This document shows, piece after piece, positions 58,129 through 64,000 of a stretch of 64,000 nt of DNA; position 1 is the first letter of the stretch; each line of letters begins with the position of its first letter. The notes beneath the pieces are model-generated. The model was not told where the DNA came from. It did no database searches and saw nothing but the letters and a program-made list of their open reading frames with translations. The translations under genes were made by a program, and so were the position numbers. The stretch lies in contig NZ_JQLU01000005.1 of the NCBI RefSeq assembly GCF_000744375.1, positions 1,798,001-1,862,000 of the forward strand, read 5' to 3'. Source of the stretch: Carnobacterium gallinarum DSM 4847 (GTDB lineage Bacteria; Bacillota; Bacilli; Lactobacillales; Carnobacteriaceae).

Positions 58129-61100
58129 ATGATTAAAAAGTTATTTATTGGATTATTGGTTATTGGAGGAATAATGACGGCACCTACTACAGCTTTAGCT
58201 GAAGATGCTGTCGATAAAGGAAATTATCAACAGAACGATGCTTTTTCATATATTGTATCAGCAACTTCAGGTAAAGTGATTACAGTCAATGATGACCAAT
58301 CGCTACAAGAGAGTGTGACAGAAACAACTGGGAATAATCTACAAGCAAAAGCGCTTTTTAACGTAACAAGTTATCCAGAAGTAAATCGAGTACAAATTAG
58401 CCTTTCTGGTACTCCAACGAATGTTTGGGTCAGCAACGGTGAAACGCTAAATGCTAGTGGAACGAGACAAGCAACGATTCAATCTGGAAGCTGGGAAGGA
58501 TTTGAGATCGAAGTAGTGAACCCAGATTCTGGTCTGTCAAAAATCAAGAATTTTGCAGGTGATTATCTTGTTCGTGGTGGAGATGGAAAATTAGCCATTG
58601 GCGATAGCAGCAAAGCTGAATTGTTTTATATTATTTCGCCAAAATACGATGATACTAGTGTGTATATCCAACACGTAGCTTCGGGGAAATTCATTAAGGC
58701 AGACGGTATAAACGGCAATCCATTGACGGTTGATGGCGAAAAAGTGGCTGACAAAGTTAATGATGATTTACGTTTTTCAACATTATTTGGTGATTTTAAT
58801 GGTGTGAATGTAATGAACTTCGTTTCTAAAAAATTCACGACACTTGCTTGGAAATCTGGTGGAGCAGAAACAGTCTTCCAAAATAGTGATATTAAAGCAG
58901 GTGGATGGGAATCGATTATTGTTGAAGGAAATGGCGATGGAACAATTTCTTTTAAAGACTCACAAAATAATTCTTATATTACAGTGAAGGACAATCATTT
59001 AGTTCGAGGTTATGCAACACCTTTAACGGATAATGAAAAATTTGTGATTCATACAGTTACAAAACCAAAAGCAGTGGAAAATGTAGTTGCCAAAGAAGTC
59101 AAAGATACTTCTGTAACGATTTCTTGGACAGGAATTAAGGACAGTATTTATACAGGGTATCAAGTGACTGCTGTTAATCCAGCAACTTTAGCTCCAATTA
59201 CTAGTAAAGAAACAAAAGAAAATGAACAAACTATAACAGGGCTTACCGCAGGAACCACTTACGAAATTACAGTTCAAACAAAGAATGGTGTAAGCCCTTA
59301 CTCAGAAAGCGAAAAACTAACGATTCAAACTAAAAATGGAGATGTTCCTGTACAATCAGAAGGACTAACTGCTAAAGAAGTTGGCTCAACAATTGAATTA
59401 AATTGGAAAGCTGTAGCAAATTCAACAGGCTACAATATTTATCGTGCAAAAAGTGCTTACGACAAAGAGGGGTATCAAAAAATTGCTGAAAATGTGACAG
59501 CAACTACATTTGTTGATAGCCAACTAAATGAGTCAAAATACAATAATTACTACAAAGTAACCGCAATAAATGAAAATGGTGAAGCACCATTATCAGATGA
59601 ATATACGTCGTTAGAAACAGTTTTATTTGGGAAGAACATGTACATCTTCTCGCCATACGATGATACAAAGAAAATTGATGAACTGATGGTGGCTATTTTT
59701 ACAAAACAAAACGATCAAGCTAATGATGCACAATTTAATGAAAATCGTTTTGGAATTTATTTTAAACCTGGTGATTATACTAAGACAAAAACAATGCCAA
59801 TTGGATTCTATACTCAAGTCGCTGGTTTAGGCCGGACTCCATATGAAGTTAAGTTAAATAATATGGAAGTGCCTGCCTATACGGATAATAACAATGCAAC
59901 ATTGAATTTTTGGCGTTCTGCAGAAAATCTATCAGTGATGGCAACAGGAGATGACACATCTTACTTTGGCGGCTGGCGTCCAGCTCAATTTAACTGGGGC
60001 GTGGCACAAGCTGCACCACTTAGAAGAATTTATTCTCAAAGAGCCGTTAGTTACGATTGGAATTATGGTTGGGCAAGTGGCGGTTACATGGCGGATTCTC
60101 TAGTTGAAGGCAAAGATACGGCTGGAAATAGTGCAGGAACCTTCTCTGGTCAACAATTCTATACACGTAATTCCAAAGTTATTGGAAATGTATTTGGAAC
60201 GACTTTAAATGGTTTTTATCAAGGTGTAGAAGCGCCTAATCTACCAACTGGAAATAATGGCGATGCACTAGTAAAAGGCAATGGTTTCAGTAATTGGGGA
60301 ATTCCAACGGCAGATAACAATCAACAAGTAGTGACGAATGTAAGTACAACACCAATTATTCGTGAGAAACCATTTTTATATCTTGATAATGATGGTGAAT
60401 ACAAAGTTTTTGTACCAGCTTTAACTAAGAACACAAAAGGAATTTCATGGTCAAAAGAGAATATGGGGAATGGAACGAGTCACTCACTTAGCGAGTTCTA
60501 TATTGCTAAAGAAGGCGATTCTGCTGGGAAAATTAATCAGCAATTAGCAGCTGGGAAACATCTATTCTTCACACCGGGAATTTATCATGCAGAAGAGGTT
60601 ATTCAAGTGACAAAGGCAGATACAATTGTCCTAGGGACTGGAATGGCATCGATCATTCCTGACAACACTGAAACCGCAATGAAAGTTGCAGATGTTGACA
60701 AGGTTACTATTGCAGGATTAATTTTTGATGCTGGCGCTCACTCTAAGAGTTTATTAGAAGTTGGAGCAAAAGGCGATTCCAAAGATCATGCTAAAAATCC
60801 AACTTTATTGTCTGATTTATTCTTCCGTGTTGGGGGGACGACTGCCAGTTTAACAAAATCTGATGATGCCTTAATTATTAATAGTAATGATGTCATTGGC
60901 GATCATTTTTGGATTTGGCGTGCAGATCATGGCGCAGGTGTAGCGTGGGATGGCAATGTTTCATATCATGGATTAATCGTAAACGGCAATAACGTTACTT
61001 CCTATGCGTTATTTAATGAACATTTCCAAGAATACAATACTCTGTGGAATGGTGAAAATGGTGCAACATACTTTTACCAAAATGAAACGCCTTATGATCC

Positions 61101-61536
61101 AATTAGCCAAGCCGCTTGGATGTCTCATGATAATACAGTAAAAGGTTATTCAGCTTATAAAGTTGCCAATCAAGTCAATAAGCATTATGCTGTGGGACTG
61201 GGAATCTACAATGTTTTCATTTATACTGGACCAACTTATGATGCTTCAAAAGTACAAATTCAACAAGAAAATGCAATTGAAGTACCAAATAAACCAGGAG
61301 TTCTGATTGAGAATGCAACCACACAAACATTTGCTAAAAGTGATGGAGCTTTGCAAAAAATCAATCACATTATCAATGGAACTGGTGAAAGTGTCAGCAG
61401 TGGAATCGATCAAGTAACAGGTGAGGTCGGAACTGGATGGGATCGTAAATATATCTTGAATTATCTAGATGGTGTCACCACCCGTGGTTTCCACGGTAGT
61501 ATTATTGAACAAGGACAGCAACCGACAGATGAATAG
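58129..61536 (+). CDS. Secreted FN3/right-handed beta-helix protein, probable polysaccharide-active enzyme
   Basis: A 1135-residue protein. Signal peptide (~1-30); residues ~30-315 form fascin/beta-trefoil-like repeats (SWEGFEIEVV, GGWESIIVEGNGDGTISF, VYIQHVASGKFI). Two fibronectin type III domains (~320-500) follow, then a C-terminal ~620-residue pectate-lyase-like beta-helix (IYFKPGDYTKTKTM, HLFFTPGIYHAEEVI, DVIGDHFWIWRADHGAG, WNGENGATYFYQNE, ALQKINHIINGTG). This last part resembles actinobacterial beta-helix proteins often misnamed adenylyl cyclase, and GH55-like folds. No anchor motif is present, so it is released. ATG 58129 is 6 nt from AAAGGAAG. The substrate is unknown. Confidence 0.82.
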   Translation: MIKKLFIGLLVIGGIMTAPTTALAEDAVDKGNYQQNDAFSYIVSATSGKVITVNDDQSLQESVTETTGNNLQAKALFNVTSYPEVNRVQISLSGTPTNVWVSNGETLNASGTRQATIQSGSWEGFEIEVVNPDSGLSKIKNFAGDYLVRGGDGKLAIGDSSKAELFYIISPKYDDTSVYIQHVASGKFIKADGINGNPLTVDGEKVADKVNDDLRFSTLFGDFNGVNVMNFVSKKFTTLAWKSGGAETVFQNSDIKAGGWESIIVEGNGDGTISFKDSQNNSYITVKDNHLVRGYATPLTDNEKFVIHTVTKPKAVENVVAKEVKDTSVTISWTGIKDSIYTGYQVTAVNPATLAPITSKETKENEQTITGLTAGTTYEITVQTKNGVSPYSESEKLTIQTKNGDVPVQSEGLTAKEVGSTIELNWKAVANSTGYNIYRAKSAYDKEGYQKIAENVTATTFVDSQLNESKYNNYYKVTAINENGEAPLSDEYTSLETVLFGKNMYIFSPYDDTKKIDELMVAIFTKQNDQANDAQFNENRFGIYFKPGDYTKTKTMPIGFYTQVAGLGRTPYEVKLNNMEVPAYTDNNNATLNFWRSAENLSVMATGDDTSYFGGWRPAQFNWGVAQAAPLRRIYSQRAVSYDWNYGWASGGYMADSLVEGKDTAGNSAGTFSGQQFYTRNSKVIGNVFGTTLNGFYQGVEAPNLPTGNNGDALVKGNGFSNWGIPTADNNQQVVTNVSTTPIIREKPFLYLDNDGEYKVFVPALTKNTKGISWSKENMGNGTSHSLSEFYIAKEGDSAGKINQQLAAGKHLFFTPGIYHAEEVIQVTKADTIVLGTGMASIIPDNTETAMKVADVDKVTIAGLIFDAGAHSKSLLEVGAKGDSKDHAKNPTLLSDLFFRVGGTTASLTKSDDALIINSNDVIGDHFWIWRADHGAGVAWDGNVSYHGLIVNGNNVTSYALFNEHFQEYNTLWNGENGATYFYQNETPYDPISQAAWMSHDNTVKGYSAYKVANQVNKHYAVGLGIYNVFIYTGPTYDASKVQIQQENAIEVPNKPGVLIENATTQTFAKSDGALQKINHIINGTGESVSSGIDQVTGEVGTGWDRKYILNYLDGVTTRGFHGSIIEQGQQPTDE

Positions 61537-61545
61537 AAACTAATA

Positions 61546-61589
61546 AAAGAAGACTTCATTGATGTAGGCTAGTCAATGAAGTCTTCTTT
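61546..61589 (+). terminator. Terminator after the beta-helix protein gene
   Basis: AAAGAAGACTTCATTGA (61546-61562) pairs with TCAATGAAGTCTTCTTT (61573-61589), 10-nt loop. Confidence 0.88.
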
Positions 61590-62068
61590 AGTCTGAGATA
61601 GTGCATAGACAACAGTGGAATAGTTGTTAAGTGTACGATTGAAAATCGACAGTAGTATTATTGTTACAATTTGAAATGAAAGACGGGATATTTAACGTTT
61701 CTACATACATAAATCCATCGTTTGAACAATTTATTGAAGAGGAATTCCAAAGTTATTTATTGTTTTTTATGGGGAGTATTTTTAATTTTTTGTAAGATTG
61801 GTTAGAAGGAAAAGAAAGAAAAATACCCCAAGAATAGGGACAGCAAATGACAAATTATGTTAGCTATACATATCGGTTACATTCAGAAAATATAGAGATA
61901 ATAAAAAGAAGGTTAGAAAAAAAGAGTCTTTCAAAATAAGCTGAAATTCACGGGAATTTAAATAGCACCGAGTAGGTATTATCCACTCGGTGCTGGAAGT
62001 TAAATGCTTTTTTCTAGGTTACCCGCTCTTGCTCTGAATAAATAGACAAACCGTAATCGATTTTTTAT
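61590..62068. other. 480-bp intergenic region with short frames and a hairpin
   Basis: No established gene. Short frames of 39 residues (ATG 61678 to ~61797) and 30 residues (ATG 61847 to TAA 61937-61939, TNYVSYTYRLHSENIEI) lack good ribosome binding sites and are not recognised. Near the right end AGCACCGAGT (61964-61973) pairs with ACTCGGTGCT (61985-61994), preceded by AAATTC-ACGG-GAATTT. It may act as the weak terminator of the leftward DUF308 gene. Confidence 0.45.
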
Positions 62069-62587
62069 TTATCTAAAAGCATAGACAATTTGATTGATAC
62101 CAAAGACCATAAAGTAAAAACCAACTAAAAAACTAAGTGTTAGGGCTGAAGAAATTGGATTAAATAAAAGCATCAAGCCTAAAATAATTCCTAAGATAGT
62201 TACAATGACAGTAAACCAAAGATGTCCAGTACTTACATTTTTAGCTAAGTCTAAAGTAAATAATCCTAAGATAGAATCAATTAAGAACCAAGTAGCAAAT
62301 ACATAAGGTAAAATAGTTATGCCGATATCTAGATTGAATAAAAGGTAAGCACCAATCACAATATTAGCAACTGCGGTAACTATCGGTACATAGGCTTTAA
62401 TTCCAGTCAGTTCTTTTAATTTATTTCGGAAAAATAGTTCAAATAGCCCTTTTAAGATAGCCATTAGTGCAAAAATAATGACAATTGTTGCTAAGTTTCC
62501 AATTGGATCTTGGAAAGAAAATAACGCGGTAATAATAAATAAAACTCCTAAAATTAATGAACCCCAATCTGTTTTACGTTGTGTCAT
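62069..62587 (-). CDS. DUF308 (HdeD-like) membrane protein
   Basis: A 172-residue protein with about six short membrane helices arranged as paired repeats: LILGVLFIITALFSFQDP, NIVIGAYLLFNLDIGITILP and ILGIILGLMLLFNPISS. The repeated G-(I/L)-x-L-x-x-P pattern is that of the DUF308/HdeD family, linked to acid resistance in enteric bacteria. It lies 27 bp after the choloylglycine hydrolase-like gene on the same strand, with a good ribosome binding site, so the two are probably co-transcribed. Confidence 0.85.
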   Translation of the reverse strand: MTQRKTDWGSLILGVLFIITALFSFQDPIGNLATIVIIFALMAILKGLFELFFRNKLKELTGIKAYVPIVTAVANIVIGAYLLFNLDIGITILPYVFATWFLIDSILGLFTLDLAKNVSTGHLWFTVIVTILGIILGLMLLFNPISSALTLSFLVGFYFMVFGINQIVYAFR

Positions 62588-62614
62588 AATTTATCACTCT
62601 CTCTTATCGTATTT

Positions 62615-63634
62615 TTAATTTGCTTGATGTGCTAATAATTGATGATTAACCTCATAAGAGTGAATCACATTAGTAGTCTCTTTTTTTAATGAAGCCATGG
62701 TAAATGTAGTTGTATCATGAGGTTGAATGGATAAAGTCAGATTTTTAATATCATAACCAATCCAGTAACCAGTAAAATCGCTAATTTTTGAACCAGGAGA
62801 AACTTTTTCTACACCTTTTGCAATGATAAATGGATTAAAAATTTTATATAACGTATTGATTCCAGCTTCTGATTTAAATGGGTAAATAAATTTAGATAAA
62901 AAAGTAGCTCGAATAAAACGAGAAGGTGCAGTATAATCACCAGGTAATCCTAGTAGACCAGAACCACTTTCAATTTGATTTAGTAAGATATCATTTGTAA
63001 GTGTTACTTTTCCACGATTAGAATCCGTTAATTCAATATAATTTCTTAAATTAGTTAAGTGCCAATCATAAGTAGGACTATTTGTCATTATTCCAATCGT
63101 ATTTTTAAAAATAACAAATCCGCCATTATCCGTCGGTTCTAAAACAATTGATTCACCACTCTTATCAGTAAAAGTATAGTGTAGCGGAACAATTGGGCTA
63201 GCCCCTTTAGGAGCGATATCGATAAAGGGTTGATAGCTGCCAATCATTAAGCCGAAATTCGTCATAGCTTCAGCAATTTCAGCGACAGTCGCATAATTAC
63301 TTAAAATCCAAGTCACTACTTCTTCACCGTATAAAGGCGTTAAACCACGTTTGTTTAGATTTTCAGAAGTATCCCAACTACATTCTTCTAGATATTGTAA
63401 ATCACCTACAAGTCCTGCTTCGTTCACTCCATCAAAAAATAAGTAAGAATCATTCATATTAATTCCCATAAAGCGGTATTTGGATACCCAAGTTAAACTT
63501 TCTCCTTTAATTTCATAATTTTCTGGAATAATCGTTATTTTGCTATTTACTGAAAAGGGATCGAAGGTAAAATCCATTGTTCTACCCCAAAAAATATCAT
63601 TTTCAATTGATTTTAACATAATATTTGTACACAT
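62615..63634 (-). CDS. Choloylglycine hydrolase / penicillin V acylase family enzyme
   Basis: A 339-residue N-terminal-nucleophile amidase. Cys2 (MCTN) becomes the catalytic N-terminal residue. FWGRTMDF provides the Arg and Asp near residue 17-20, VNEAGLVGDLQYL the Asn/Asp region, IMTNSPTYDWHLTNLRNY the conserved Asn, and PSRFIRATFLSKF the last Arg. The family cleaves linear amides: bile salts, penicillin V or N-acyl homoserine lactones. The subtype cannot be fixed by eye. No signal peptide is present. AGGGAGGA precedes the ATG. Confidence 0.92.
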   Translation of the reverse strand: MCTNIMLKSIENDIFWGRTMDFTFDPFSVNSKITIIPENYEIKGESLTWVSKYRFMGINMNDSYLFFDGVNEAGLVGDLQYLEECSWDTSENLNKRGLTPLYGEEVVTWILSNYATVAEIAEAMTNFGLMIGSYQPFIDIAPKGASPIVPLHYTFTDKSGESIVLEPTDNGGFVIFKNTIGIMTNSPTYDWHLTNLRNYIELTDSNRGKVTLTNDILLNQIESGSGLLGLPGDYTAPSRFIRATFLSKFIYPFKSEAGINTLYKIFNPFIIAKGVEKVSPGSKISDFTGYWIGYDIKNLTLSIQPHDTTTFTMASLKKETTNVIHSYEVNHQLLAHQAN

Positions 63635-63923
63635 ATCGTAACATCCTCCCTTTAACTATTTTTATTATAGCTAAAGGAAAGTGAAAAAAGAATCTACAAA
63701 AATTTAGAAATGTCAGATAATGAACAGATTTAGAAATATGTCTAGTTAGTGAAGAAGTGTTGGATTTGTTTATATTGAACGTAATGGGTAAAGTGAGGAG
63801 TTAAAATAGAACAACATAATTTAAAATTATCCTATTCACCAGCGAGTTGATACGGTTTCTTTGATAACTCTCATTCCTTTAGTTAGTATTATAATGCATG
63901 GTAGGTTTCAGTAAAATTAAAAG

Positions 63924-63952
63924 TTGCCTTTTTTAGTGTATTTTTCTATAAT
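63924..63952 (+). promoter_or_regulatory. Promoter of the gene starting at the window end
   Basis: TTGCCT (63924-63929) and TATAAT (63947-63952) with a 17-bp spacing, pointing to the ATG at 63996. The remainder of 63635-63923 holds the leftward leader of the choloylglycine hydrolase-like gene and nothing else recognised. Confidence 0.6.
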
Positions 63953-63995
63953 AAGTATAGTTAATAAAGTTTGTTTATTAAGGGAGGGCTATTTT

Positions 63996-64000
63996 ATGAG
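63996..64000 (+). CDS. Start of an unidentified gene, cut by window end
   Basis: An ATG at 63996 follows AGGGAGGG at a normal distance and a promoter ~45 bp upstream. Only two codons are visible, so no product can be named. Confidence 0.5.

Noticed and set aside
61678-61939. Two short frames (39 and 30 residues) after the beta-helix gene
   Set aside because: No ribosome binding site at either start, no similarity recognised, and chance frames of this size are common in AT-rich DNA.

Overview
The window is low-GC Firmicutes DNA and most resembles a lactic acid bacterium of the Carnobacterium/Enterococcus type. Supporting signs are strong AGGAGG-like ribosome binding sites, several GTG and TTG starts, WxL-domain surface gene clusters with Mga-like regulators, LPXTG-type anchors, mannose- and glucose-family PTS systems, CcpA-type cre sites and a choloylglycine hydrolase-family gene. 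The genus is an inference from gene content. No rRNA, tRNA or CRISPR array was seen.

Layout. 1-4.8 kb: the end of a 2-hydroxyacid dehydrogenase, an amino-acid ABC binding lipoprotein plus permease, a LacI regulator and BrnQ. 4.9-24.9 kb: two tandem, syntenic ~10-kb loci. Each has a leftward Mga-like regulator followed by a rightward operon of small LPXTG-like protein, two short WxL proteins, a WxL-interacting DUF916/DUF3324 protein and two ~760-residue L-type-lectin/WxL proteins, and each ends in a related terminator. 24.9-28.6 kb: a DUF6884 protein with a small membrane protein, a PadR/HAAS/thioesterase operon and a formate/nitrite-type channel. 29.1-37.5 kb: a small lipoprotein followed by a 2703-residue LPKTG-anchored repeat adhesin. 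37.6-46.3 kb: metabolic and housekeeping genes (gpmA, azlCD, a GDSL hydrolase, a thioesterase, GNAT and S51 proteins), an IS3-type remnant, a secreted matrixin with a lipoprotein, and an SDR/MerR divergent pair. 46.3-51.3 kb: deoC and a mannose-family PTS (IIA, IIB, IIC, IID) with a GntR regulator. A five-unit array of ~95-98-nt hairpins lies between the IIB and IIC genes. 51.4-56.3 kb: an RpiR regulator, a glucose-family PTS EIICB, a HAD phosphatase, a glycerophosphodiesterase-like protein and MgtC. 56.5-61.5 kb: gap behind a long leader, then a secreted beta-helix protein with FN3 domains behind a cre-overlapped promoter. 61.6-64 kb: a DUF308 membrane protein, a choloylglycine hydrolase-family enzyme and the start of another gene.

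How the genes work together. The two WxL loci probably build peptidoglycan-associated carbohydrate-binding surface complexes, each controlled by its adjacent Mga-like regulator. The giant adhesin, the beta-helix protein and the matrixin add to a surface and secretion theme. The PTS genes, gap and gpmA link sugar uptake to glycolysis, and cre-like sites suggest CcpA control of three promoters.

Most promising for novelty are the hairpin array inside the PTS operon (48.23-48.84 kb), the duplicated Mga/WxL locus with shared leader motifs, the RpiR-EIICB-HAD-GDPD gene set, and the large repeat adhesin preceded by a small lipoprotein.
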